From JBFWWP01 sp050246115 (lineage in GTDB: Bacteria; Planctomycetota; UBA8108; UBA1146; JAJFFE01), in contig JBFWWP010000036.1 of assembly GCA_050246115.1 (NCBI GenBank), forward strand, positions 1-55,320: a stretch of DNA of 55,320 nucleotides, read 5' to 3'. Below are positions 1 to 6,998 of the stretch, one piece after another. Numbering within the stretch: the stretch's first letter is position 1; every line of letters starts with the position of its first letter. A program made the position numbers and the translations under genes. The notes beneath the pieces were generated by a model that made no database searches, was not told where the DNA came from, and saw nothing but the letters and a program-made list of their open reading frames with translations.

Positions 1-119
1 CTGCCGTGCAGGTTCGCTGTGCAGTGGGCGAGCGGTTCGGAGTCGCGACCCTGCGGAACCTGCTCCGAATCAACGGCGACTGGCGCGCGTTGAGGTTCGA
101 GTTCGACCTCCAGGAATGA
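1..119 (+). CDS. C-terminal fragment of an unidentified protein (5' end outside window)
   Basis: An open frame enters from the left edge (read from base 3) and stops at TGA 117-119, giving 38 residues that end in a charged/hydrophobic alternation (…RFEFDLQE). The fragment contains no recognisable motif, so no function is offered. It is listed because the frame is open to the edge, composition matches nearby coding DNA, and no other gene explains this stretch. It could also be a chance open frame of a GC-rich genome. Confidence 0.4.
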   Translation, partial: AVQVRCAVGERFGVATLRNLLRINGDWRALRFEFDLQE

Positions 120-455
120 ACCGGGTCTAGCCGCCGCGCCGACGCCGATCCGGAGCCCCGAGAGCGCTTTGAATCGGGGGCCAGCTCGCCCCGCAGCGCG
201 TTGATCCGAGCCCGCGGGGTGTGGGCTTGAATCTTGGAAAGGACTCTAACCGGTCGTTTCAGGTTCGGCGAGGTCCGGCGAGTGAGCAGAAGCTGTCGAT
301 GCTTCAAGAGTCTGGCTGGCGGAGGGCGGCGAATACGAGTCCACCGCTGGAGACGCCGCCGGCCGCAATAGGGTCGCGCCGTTGAGACCCATCGTCTGGA
401 CCTGGCGTCGACTTTGCGCGGGCAAGATCCTTGGAGAGATCTCGAGGAGCAAGCA
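120..455. other. Intergenic, 336 bp, no feature recognised
   Basis: No convincing open frame, tRNA fold, terminator or promoter was seen. Short antisense open frames here are expected by chance at this GC content. The last 20 bases hold a GAGG-type ribosome binding site for the following gene. Confidence 0.4.
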
Positions 456-911
456 ATGAAAGCGATCGTCGCTGTCTTGGCCGCGGCCGCTGGATCTTCA
501 ACGGACAGGATTGCTGCACACAAGGTGTTCCTGCGACGGCGGGAGCAGATCTGGCGAGACATTCAAGCAGGTAGGTTTCCCACCACCTATGTTTCGGTCA
601 ATGGTCGAAAGTACGTCGGCGCGCCGTGCAGGACGGCGATTCGCTGCGACTTCTTGCTGGCAAGCAAGATTGCCCTTGGGTCCAAGTACGCAAAGGATCA
701 CATTGCTGACTTGGCACAGCGCGACCTCCTGTTCTACGTGCTTCGTGACCGAGAAGCCTTCCCGAACCGGGTTGGGAAGAAGTTCTACTGTTGCCCGAAG
801 TGCACGGCGAAGCTCCACGAGTGCGTCTCTGCCAAGGTTTTCCGCTATATCGACAACGCGAAGTGGAAGGCCGAGATCGAGTCCGAAGGGTGGGTGCCCA
901 GCGAAGCCTGA
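456..911 (+). CDS. Small hypothetical protein with Cys-rich C-terminal segment
   Basis: A 151-residue protein of unknown function. I chose the ATG at 456 because CGAGGAGC lies just upstream and the protein then opens with a short hydrophobic stretch (MKAIVAVLAAAAG); the same frame extends upstream to 414. The N-terminal hydrophobic stretch is short and followed by a basic helix (FLRRREQIWRDI), so it may be a weak signal or an ordinary helix. The C-terminal third contains YCCPKC and a later HEC, which could be a metal-binding knuckle or disulphide cluster. Codon use is less GC-rich than the neighbours, with several AAG/AAA-rich stretches. No family was recognised and the gene stands alone. Confidence 0.6.
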   Translation: MKAIVAVLAAAAGSSTDRIAAHKVFLRRREQIWRDIQAGRFPTTYVSVNGRKYVGAPCRTAIRCDFLLASKIALGSKYAKDHIADLAQRDLLFYVLRDREAFPNRVGKKFYCCPKCTAKLHECVSAKVFRYIDNAKWKAEIESEGWVPSEA

Positions 912-1104
912 TCCTCCGTCGCTGCCGCCCCCCCAGGCGGGCCTGCCTGCCTCCACCGGCGCGAGACGTTCGGTGCTTCGGGGAGGTTGGCAGAGCCTAC
1001 GCGTTGCCCTTGGTGGAGGTCGCATCCGTGGCCCCTCGTTCCGCCGGTCAAGCTCGGGAGCCGGACGGTCGATACACCGAAGACCAGGAGGAGGCACGCG
1101 ACCC

Positions 1105-1644
1105 ATGAGTCAGCCCGACGACCACGAGGAGCGCTATCGGCGCGCCGCGCGCCGGATTCAGTTCTTGCTCGACAACCACCGGCTCCCCGCGCACGAGGCG
1201 GCGCGGCAGCTCGGGGTCCGAAAGACGGTGCTGCAAGACATCCTCGACGGTCGCTCGTTCCCAACCGAAGGGCTCCTGCGCAAGATAGCGGCCCACTTTC
1301 GTGTGGACCTCGACTTCCTCGTCGGTTCGACCGAGATTGCTGAACCGCCCACCCCGACGTCGACAACGGCGCCGGCTGGTGTCGCTGGGCCACCGCCGCA
1401 GTCCACGGCCCCGCGACCGGCACGACCCTCCGCAACCTCGGTTCCGGGGAGTGACCCGCCCAAAGCGGAGTCGCCGCCGCAGCGCGCGGGCCGGACGCGG
1501 TCAACTCCCGGCGTCAGCCTGCGCACGCTAGCCATCCGCCACCAGGCTCTCGTCGAACTCCTCGTCAGCAAGGGCGTGCTGACCGCGGCGGAGTACCGCG
1601 CCCAGGTGGAAGCCATCGACGATCGCGCCGGCGCAAAGGCCTGA
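1105..1644 (+). CDS. XRE-family helix-turn-helix regulator with proline-rich linker
   Basis: A 179-residue protein. Residues about 10-75 form a Cro/C1-type helix-turn-helix: AARQLGVRKTVLQDILDG followed by PTEGLLRKIAAHFRVDLDFL is the usual pattern of recognition helix plus 'age of cell wall' tail of XRE proteins. Residues about 80-140 are a Pro/Thr/Ser-rich low-complexity linker. The last 40 residues (LAIRHQALVELLVSKGVLTAAEYRAQ) form an amphipathic helical segment, possibly for oligomerisation. It probably binds DNA as a soluble cytoplasmic regulator; the target is unknown. The start ATG at 1105 follows a GGAGGCACGCG region. No partner gene is adjacent in the same direction within 390 bp. Confidence 0.7.
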   Translation: MSQPDDHEERYRRAARRIQFLLDNHRLPAHEAARQLGVRKTVLQDILDGRSFPTEGLLRKIAAHFRVDLDFLVGSTEIAEPPTPTSTTAPAGVAGPPPQSTAPRPARPSATSVPGSDPPKAESPPQRAGRTRSTPGVSLRTLAIRHQALVELLVSKGVLTAAEYRAQVEAIDDRAGAKA

Positions 1645-2040
1645 TCCCGCGACTTGGTTCCTTCCGTGCGGCCCGTGAGTAACCCCGTCGAGTTCGCGGC
1701 CCCACCCCTCCGCGCACGAGCTGCCGTCCAAGAGTGAGCTGGGCACAGTCCCTGCCCCCCCCGCCGCTTCTCGCGGGATCACGGAACACTCGGAGGTCGT
1801 CGGTCCCGGCCGCGCCTTGCAGATCCAAGCATCCGATCTTGCGTTCGGTCAGTCCGGATGTCATCGCTGAGGTTCGATTCGTGCCGCCCGTGATCGGACC
1901 CGAGTGGGAGCGCATCGCGCTCCGGGATCGGGGGCCGACGACGAGGATCATGCAGACGGCGGGCGTTGGGGTTCGCGTTTCGGTGCCGAACTCGGGGCTA
2001 CGAGAGGTCTAGGTTTCCCCATGGTGCGTGAGGTGTTTCC
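1645..2040. other. Intergenic, 396 bp, no gene supported
   Basis: A 92-codon plus-strand open frame (1734-2012) crosses this gap but has a Pro/Arg/Ser-rich shadow-like composition and no ribosome binding site, so I do not call it. No hairpin followed by a T tract was found after the preceding gene. The final bases (TGAGGTG before 2041) can serve as the ribosome binding site of the ion channel gene. Confidence 0.4.
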
Positions 2041-2880
2041 GTGACCGAGGCGGATTTGGTGAAGCTCCTCCAGATGACCGATGTGTCCCCGTGGCGGGTG
2101 GCCATGGCCCGTTGGGTGGAGTCGCGGCGGGTTCAGGGAATCGTCATCGCGGTGATCCTCGCCAACGCGGTCATCCTGGGCCTCGAGACCGATGCGGTGG
2201 TGCGCGAACGATTTGGTTCCTGGCTGTTCGTAGCCGATCGGGTATGCCTTGCCGCCTTCGTCGCCGAACTGGTGATGAAGCTGGTCGTCTACCGGGCTTC
2301 GTTCTGGCGCAACGGGTGGAACTGGTTCGACGCCGTCGTCGTCGGCTTTGCCCTGGTCCCCGGTGCTGGCCCGTGGTCGGTCCTGCGATCGCTGCGGGTG
2401 CTTCGCGTCCTGCGTTTGTTGACAGTCGCGCCGCAACTCCGGAAGGTCGTGGCCGCCTTCCTGCACGCGATTCCCGGCCTCGCTGGGGTCATTGCGGTCA
2501 TGGCGGTGTTCTTCTACACGGCCGGCGTCCTGGCCACCACGCTGTTCGGACAGACGCACCCGCAGTGGTTCGGATCCTTGGGCAGCAGCCTCTATTCCTT
2601 GTTTCAGGTCATGACCCTGGAAAGCTGGTCGATGGGAATCGCGCGTCCCGTCATGCAAGAGCATCCTTGGGCGTGGGCCTTCTTCGTGCCCTTCATCGTC
2701 ATCGCGACATTCACGATTTTGAACCTGTTCATCGGCATCATCGTCTCGACCATGCAAGAGCTGTCACAGCTCCCGGATCCGAGCCAAGCGCAGCACGACG
2801 TGATGGTCACGCTCGAGAAGCTCAACGACAGCCTCCGCGAACTCCGTGCTCAAATCCTGCGTGACCGCGGACCTGTTTGA
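2041..2880 (+). CDS. BacNav-type voltage-gated sodium channel
   Basis: A 279-residue single-domain six-helix cation channel that should assemble as a homotetramer in the inner membrane. Visible parts: S1 about 32-48 (VQGIVIAVILANAVILGLE), S2/S3, an S4 voltage sensor near 116-140 with arginines every third residue (RSLRVLRVLRLL), S5 about 148-170, a pore loop with selectivity filter TLESWSM at 192-198, and S6 about 212-238 (TILNLFIGIIVSTM). TLESW is the signature of bacterial sodium channels (NaChBac, NavAb) and differs from the potassium filter TVGYG. The C-terminal 40 residues form a charged coiled coil as in the family. The start is GTG, with TGAGGTG upstream; it is converging on the aminotransferase gene. 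Family membership is confident; ion selectivity is inferred from the filter. Confidence 0.93.
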   Translation: MTEADLVKLLQMTDVSPWRVAMARWVESRRVQGIVIAVILANAVILGLETDAVVRERFGSWLFVADRVCLAAFVAELVMKLVVYRASFWRNGWNWFDAVVVGFALVPGAGPWSVLRSLRVLRVLRLLTVAPQLRKVVAAFLHAIPGLAGVIAVMAVFFYTAGVLATTLFGQTHPQWFGSLGSSLYSLFQVMTLESWSMGIARPVMQEHPWAWAFFVPFIVIATFTILNLFIGIIVSTMQELSQLPDPSQAQHDVMVTLEKLNDSLRELRAQILRDRGPV

Positions 2881-2959
2881 GGTGCAGGTTGGCGCGGCGA
2901 TCCGCGTCGGAGCCAGCGAAGTGGCCCAAGCGGGACCACGTCCCGCCGAGCGTACGCCG

Positions 2960-4147
2960 TCACTGCTTGCGGTGGTTCGCCAGGGCGCGGGTCCATGCAG
3001 GAAGCGAGCGCTGGATGGTCTCACGCGGGACTGCGTAGGAGATCCGGACGTGGCCGGGCCGCCCGAAGCCGGATCCGGGCACGACCAGGATTCGCTCCGC
3101 CATCAACTCGCGAACGAACTGGGTGTCATCGGCGATCGGAGTGCGTGGGAAGAGGTAGAACGCGCCGGCAGGAGTGGCAACGTCGAGTCCGATCTCCCGC
3201 AGGTGGCCGAGTAGCAGGTCCCGCCGGTCGCGGTAATGCGAGGCGTCCACGGAGAGTTCCAGGCAGTCGGCGATGGCTAACTGGAACAGACTCGGGGCAT
3301 TCACGAACCCGAGCGTGCGGTTGCAGAACGTGCACGCGGCGAGCAGCTGGCGTGCGTCGCTCGCGTCCGGGGCGACGGCGAGATACCCGATCCGTTCGCC
3401 GGCGAGGCCGAGGTCTTTCGAACTCGAGGTCACCAGGATCGTGTCTCGATAGAGCGGTGGCACTTCGGGGCAGGTCACGCCGTCGTAGACGATCTTGCGG
3501 TAGGGCTCGTCCGTGATGAGATAGATGGGTTCCCCGCGCGCGCGCGCGCGCTGTTCCAAGAGATCTACGAAGGACTCTAGTTCCGGCCGCGAATACACGC
3601 GGCCAGTCGGGTTGTTCGGCGAGTTGATGATCACCGCGCGCGTACGTTCGGTGATCGCGGCGTCGAGCGCTTCGGCCGACAGTCCGAAGTCGTCGTGCGT
3701 TTCGATCTCGACGCATACGCCCTGATAGTTGGCCACGTAGAATCGGTACTCGACGAAGTACGGTCGCAGGATCACGACCTCGTCGCCGGGGTTGAGAATC
3801 GCCTTCAAGCAAGCATTCAGCGCGCCACCCGCGCCGACCGTCATCATCACGCTATCGGCTGTGTAGTCGAGTCCGGTACGGCGCTGGAGGTGGGCGGCAA
3901 CTTTGGCGCGGACCTCGGGCCACCCGGCGTTGGGCATGTAGCGATGGATCCCCTGCGGATCCGATCGAGTCAACTCTCGCAGGCGATCCAGGAGCGCGGG
4001 CGGTGGCGGCAGGTCAGGGTTGCCCAGGGTAAAGTCGAACACACCTTCGGCCCCGCATGCGGATCGGAGTTTGTGTCCTTCCTCGAACATGCGTCGAATC
4101 CAGGACGATTGGGTGAGGGCCTCCTCGACGGCCCGCGCAATGGGCAT
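2960..4147 (-). CDS. Class I/II pyridoxal-phosphate aminotransferase
   Basis: A 395-residue aspartate aminotransferase-fold enzyme that moves amino groups between an amino acid and a 2-oxo acid. Family signatures: DFTLGNPDLPPPPALL near residue 38, INSPNNPTGR (the Asn contacting PLP), TDEPYR (Asp holding the pyridine nitrogen), and SSSKDLGLAGERIGY with the Schiff-base lysine at about 244; the arginine near the C-terminus (HVRISYA) would bind the substrate carboxylate. I chose the ATG at 4147 because AGGGAG lies a few bases upstream; the open frame runs further upstream to 4240 without homology-like sequence. Substrate cannot be read from sequence; aspartate or aromatic amino acids are likely. 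A (CG)8 run at 3535-3551 encodes RARARG. It is a single gene, convergent with the channel gene. Confidence 0.9.
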   Translation of the reverse strand: MPIARAVEEALTQSSWIRRMFEEGHKLRSACGAEGVFDFTLGNPDLPPPPALLDRLRELTRSDPQGIHRYMPNAGWPEVRAKVAAHLQRRTGLDYTADSVMMTVGAGGALNACLKAILNPGDEVVILRPYFVEYRFYVANYQGVCVEIETHDDFGLSAEALDAAITERTRAVIINSPNNPTGRVYSRPELESFVDLLEQRARARGEPIYLITDEPYRKIVYDGVTCPEVPPLYRDTILVTSSSKDLGLAGERIGYLAVAPDASDARQLLAACTFCNRTLGFVNAPSLFQLAIADCLELSVDASHYRDRRDLLLGHLREIGLDVATPAGAFYLFPRTPIADDTQFVRELMAERILVVPGSGFGRPGHVRISYAVPRETIQRSLPAWTRALANHRKQ

Positions 4148-4577
4148 TCTGGTCTCCCTGCCGGAGTGAGCGGGTGAAGGGAAAAGAGGGCGGTGCACCG
4201 CGTCGCGGCGCATCCGGTACTCGGACCGCGGTGAGCGCATGGGCGCTGACCACGGGCCGGACTCGCCTCCAAGGGGACGTTTCTTGGGCCCCTCGTGGAC
4301 GTTCGGCGAACCACGTCCACGTCGCCCGAAAGCGCTCGCTTCCTGGGACGTCGGTGCGGCTTGCTGTCCGACGCACGCGCTCTCTCGGCTAGCCTCACCG
4401 GCGGAAACAGACCCGGGTGGGCGTTGATGCGACGCGGCATTATAGCTGTTGTCGCTCCGCGGTCAAAACTGTGCCGCGGCTTCCGACTCAACCGATTGCC
4501 CAAGGTGTCTCGGCGGCGCTGAAGCCGATGTTATCCCCAGAAATCAGAAGGTTGTGCACAACTTGCTGTCAACCGCA
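4148..4577. other. Intergenic upstream of aminotransferase, no gene
   Basis: The open frames on both strands here are mutual shadows with Arg/Ser/Pro-rich translations. Around 4529-4566 there is an AT-richer patch with TTATCCCCA and the palindrome TTGTGCACAA; each is close to a DnaA-box-like sequence but neither matches well. The region separates the leftward aminotransferase from the rightward small-RNA unit, so it should hold the aminotransferase promoter, which I could not place. Confidence 0.3.
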
Positions 4578-4605
4578 TTGACAAGCCGTCGGTGTGGGGT
4601 ATGAT
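4578..4605 (+). promoter_or_regulatory. Sigma-70-type promoter of the small-RNA gene
   Basis: TTGACA (4578-4583), 16-base spacer, TATGAT (4600-4605). The -35 box is a perfect consensus and the -10 box has one difference, which is striking in a genome of this GC content. It points at the terminator-bounded unit downstream with no open reading frame, which supports an RNA gene. Confidence 0.75.
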
Positions 4606-4611
4606 CTGCGA

Positions 4612-4808
4612 GCACGCTCGAAGACCTCGGTTCCTGCGGCCCGCCGTTCTCGAAACGCGGGTCCCTCGATCCGGAGCGGCGACGTCTACGCGTGCAAGAA
4701 GACTGGCGGCGCCACGGAGAGTGGGGCCGAGCAACCTCGAGATTGGCAACCCTGACCCAGCCCGGAACATTCCCCTAATTTCCCCCTTTCGGGTTGGGTC
4801 TTTTCTTT
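4612..4808 (+). ncRNA. Candidate small non-coding RNA, about 197 nt, unidentified
   Basis: A near-consensus promoter and a strong intrinsic terminator bracket a stretch of about 197 bases that contains no plausible coding frame. The RNA can fold: 4626-4634 pairs with 4723-4731 (nine pairs, two G-U), an internal hairpin CCCGC-c-GTT / AAC-GCGGG lies around 4640-4662, and the 3' end forms the terminator stem. Length and position suggest a stand-alone regulatory RNA, with 6S RNA a candidate by size only. The hallmark loop sequences of signal-recognition-particle RNA, RNase P RNA and tmRNA were not seen. The 5' end is inferred as 6-7 bases after the -10 box. Confidence is for the existence of a transcription unit; identity is unknown. 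Confidence 0.6.
4754..4808 (+). terminator. Rho-independent terminator of the small-RNA gene
   Basis: Bases 4754-4767 (GACCCAGCCCGGAA) pair with 4787-4800 (TTTCGGGTTGGGTC) in a 14-bp stem with two G-U pairs and a 19-base pyrimidine-rich loop, followed at once by TTTTCTTT (4801-4808). This is a textbook intrinsic terminator and is rightward. Confidence 0.8.
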
Positions 4809-4825
4809 CCCCCTAGCCCATCTCT

Positions 4826-4893
4826 ATTGGCTTCCCCTGGCTATTGGCTTCCCCTGGCTAATGGCTTCCCCTGGCTGACGGTTTCCCGGGCCC
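4826..4893. repeat. 17-bp tandem repeat, three copies plus a degenerate fourth
   Basis: ATTGGCTTCCCCTGGCT occurs at 4826-4842 and 4843-4859, with one change at 4860-4876 (AATGG…), and a degraded copy at 4877-4893 (GACGGTTTCCCGGGCCC). It lies 18 bases after the T tract of the small-RNA terminator and does not encode anything. The unit length and absence of spacers rule out a CRISPR array. It may vary in copy number between strains. Confidence 0.85.
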
Positions 4894-5143
4894 CGGGCCC
4901 CTCTGGCTCTAGCACCCCCAGTGGCCGGTCTCATCCAGATTTCTTCAGGTAGCGGGTTCCGTTTGCACCTTTGTGCGATAGATTTCGTTTTTCGGAATGA
5001 GGAGGCGCGAGAGTTGCCGCTCCGCTTCACTCACCGAGACCTGTTCAGCGACGGCGTCGGAAGGACGGAGCCGCGGACAGTGCTGCCGCCGCGGGTAGGT
5101 TCGGGCCCCGGTTGGCTACCTAAAGTCTTTACGGACTTTTGAG
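4894..5143. other. Intergenic between tandem repeat and glycosyltransferase promoter
   Basis: A 73-codon open frame at 4921-5142 has no ribosome binding site and no recognisable product, so it is not called. An AT-richer patch (4966-5010) and GTCTTTACGGAC near 5126 were noted without assignable function. Confidence 0.3.
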
Positions 5144-5172
5144 TTGTCAACACTTCGAGGGAACGCTCTAAT
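5144..5172 (+). promoter_or_regulatory. Putative sigma-70-type promoter of the sugar transferase gene
   Basis: TTGTCA (5144-5149), 17-base spacer, TCTAAT (5167-5172): one mismatch in each box and ideal spacing. It would give a 5' leader of about 265 bases before the ATG at 5445. The leader contains the perfect palindrome AGGGCTCGAGCCCT near 5387-5400 inside a larger potential stem (GCGGT…CCACCGC), so leader-level control is possible. No known riboswitch consensus was recognised. Confidence 0.45.
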
Positions 5173-5444
5173 CGATCGCGGAACCGTACAGTTTTCGGAA
5201 GAAATACGAGGAAGAACACGAGGGAATCGGGGGCCGGGGTCGCTCCCGTGAAACTTCGGTGCCAGGCGGGTCTGCTTATTTCGACCGGCTTGGACCGGAT
5301 GTCGTTTCGGCCTGGTTTCGTGGGAGGTGCAACCCCACCCCAAGCCGCAGGCTGCCATGAGAATCCTGTAACCACGGACGCGGTAAGGGCTCGAGCCCTC
5401 GGAGCCACCGCTTGTCCAGACTATGGAATTGAGGCCGTAGGGCC

Positions 5445-6734
5445 ATGAGCTCTGCGAATCGTCACCGAAAGACCTCCCCGCGCGAACCCGCGGTTCTAGG
5501 CCCGAGTGGGGCCGCTGCCGATCTCACGCCTGTGAGCTTCACTCCTCAGGCGCGGCGTGGCCGAGTCCGCGCACACCCCATCGTCGTCGCGCTTGCGATG
5601 TGCGCATGCTTGCTGGCGGTTACGTCGACGAGCGCCGACGCCTCGCTCATGATCCTGCTGCCGATCGCCGTTGCCGGTCGCCCCGCGGCCGAGAGCCGAC
5701 GGGGCCGGCCCCGCGTACCCGACCGCGAAACCAAACAGATCTTGGTCGTCGGCCGGAACCAGCGCACACGCAAGCACTTCGAGACACTCGAGACCGGCGC
5801 TTCCAGCCCTACGCGGGTCGTCGGCGTCCTCGATAGCTATGCCCATGGACACAGCCGCGACGACTGCGCGGATCTGCTGCTCAAGCACGACGTCCAGGAC
5901 TTCGGCGACGTTTCGCGCCTCGCGGAGGTCCTGCGCAGGACCCCAGTCGACGAGGTGTTGGTCACGCTGCCGATCAAGTCTTGTTACGACCAGATCCAGG
6001 CCACGTTCCGGACCTGCGAAGAAGCCGGGATCACGGTGAGTTTGTGCGGGAACTTGTTCGGCACCCACTTGGCGGTCGACCAACCTTCTCGGTCAGCCCC
6101 GCGATTGACCTACAGCCCGGTACCCCAGTCCAACCTAGAGCAGCGGCTGAAGCGGGTCTTCGATATCGTCGGCGCCTCGGTCGCTTTGATACTCCTGGCC
6201 ATTCCTATGCTCGTGATCGCGATTGCCGTGAAACTCACCTCCCGTGGGCCGGTGTTCTTCCTGCAGCAACGCTCGGGGCTCAACCACCGTGCGTTTCGCA
6301 TGATCAAGTTCAGGACCATGGTGAAGGACGCGGAGGCGCGAAAGTCCGAAATCGAGCACCTCAATGAGCAGGAGGGGCCGGTCTTCAAGATCGCTCGTGA
6401 CCCGCGCATTACTCCGGTGGGTCGTTTCTTGCGGAAGTTCAGCCTGGACGAGCTGCCCCAGTTCTTCAACGTCTTGCGCGGGGAAATGAGCTTGGTCGGT
6501 CCGCGTCCGCCCATTCCCAAAGAGGTCGAGAAGTACGAGTGGTGGCAGCGGCGCAGGCTCAGCATGAAGCCGGGGCTGACTTGCCTGTGGCAGGTGTCCG
6601 GTCGGAACAAGATTTCGTTCCGCCAGTGGATGGAACTCGACTTGGAGTACATCGACAACTGGTCCCTGTGGCTCGATGTGAAGCTCATCCTGAAGACGAT
6701 TCCGGCCGTCCTGTTCGGCCGGGGTGCCAGCTAG
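5445..6734 (+). CDS. Polyprenyl-phosphate sugar phosphotransferase (exopolysaccharide initiation)
   Basis: A 429-residue membrane enzyme that starts a surface polysaccharide by moving a sugar 1-phosphate from a nucleotide sugar to undecaprenyl phosphate at the inner face of the membrane. Residues about 100-210 form a Rossmann CoA-binding-like domain (QILVVGRN…). From about 235 the bacterial sugar transferase domain follows: KRVFDIVGASVALILLAIPMLV (membrane anchor), KLTSRGPVFFLQQR, KFRTM, DELPQFFNVLRGEMSLVGPRPP and PGLTCLWQVSGRNKISF, all family signatures. Full WbaP-type proteins usually have four N-terminal helices before the Rossmann domain; here only about two hydrophobic segments (47-62 and 66-77) are present, so the N-terminus is short. 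No other polysaccharide genes are adjacent. Start: ATG 5445, with GAGG about ten bases upstream. Confidence 0.9.
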   Translation: MSSANRHRKTSPREPAVLGPSGAAADLTPVSFTPQARRGRVRAHPIVVALAMCACLLAVTSTSADASLMILLPIAVAGRPAAESRRGRPRVPDRETKQILVVGRNQRTRKHFETLETGASSPTRVVGVLDSYAHGHSRDDCADLLLKHDVQDFGDVSRLAEVLRRTPVDEVLVTLPIKSCYDQIQATFRTCEEAGITVSLCGNLFGTHLAVDQPSRSAPRLTYSPVPQSNLEQRLKRVFDIVGASVALILLAIPMLVIAIAVKLTSRGPVFFLQQRSGLNHRAFRMIKFRTMVKDAEARKSEIEHLNEQEGPVFKIARDPRITPVGRFLRKFSLDELPQFFNVLRGEMSLVGPRPPIPKEVEKYEWWQRRRLSMKPGLTCLWQVSGRNKISFRQWMELDLEYIDNWSLWLDVKLILKTIPAVLFGRGAS

Positions 6735-6998
6735 GCCCCCGCTGGAGTCGCTCGCGAACTCGGTTTCGGGGGTTCGTCAAGCGACTTCCTTGGATCCGTC
6801 GAAAGACCCGGGGCCTTCGACGTAAATGCACCCAAAGCAAGACTTGTGACTTCGGGTCGGGGCCTCGACCGATCCCCGGCGGAGGGATTTCGGAGCACCC
6901 TCACTAGACACCCACTCCTCGGCTCGCGAAGATCAGGGTTTGGAAACTGCCGTCAACTTGGCGCCGGTGCTGCCCGCCCCCGGCCAGGTGAGGAAACC

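Noticed and set aside
1734..2012. 92-codon plus-strand open frame before the channel gene
   Set aside because: No ribosome binding site; Pro/Arg/Ser-rich translation typical of shadows at this GC content.
4529..4566. DnaA-box-like sequences (TTATCCCCA, TTGTGCACAA) that might mark an origin
   Set aside because: Only two weak matches, no AT-rich unwinding region, and no dnaA, dnaN or gyrase genes nearby.
4826..4893. Possible CRISPR array
   Set aside because: 17-bp units are directly adjacent with no spacers; no cas genes in the window. The 33061-33120 repeat is rejected for the same reason.
5173..5444. Known riboswitch (cobalamin, SAM, c-di-GMP, glycine)
   Set aside because: None of the conserved core strings (for example the GCCACTG box of the cobalamin class) could be placed in order.
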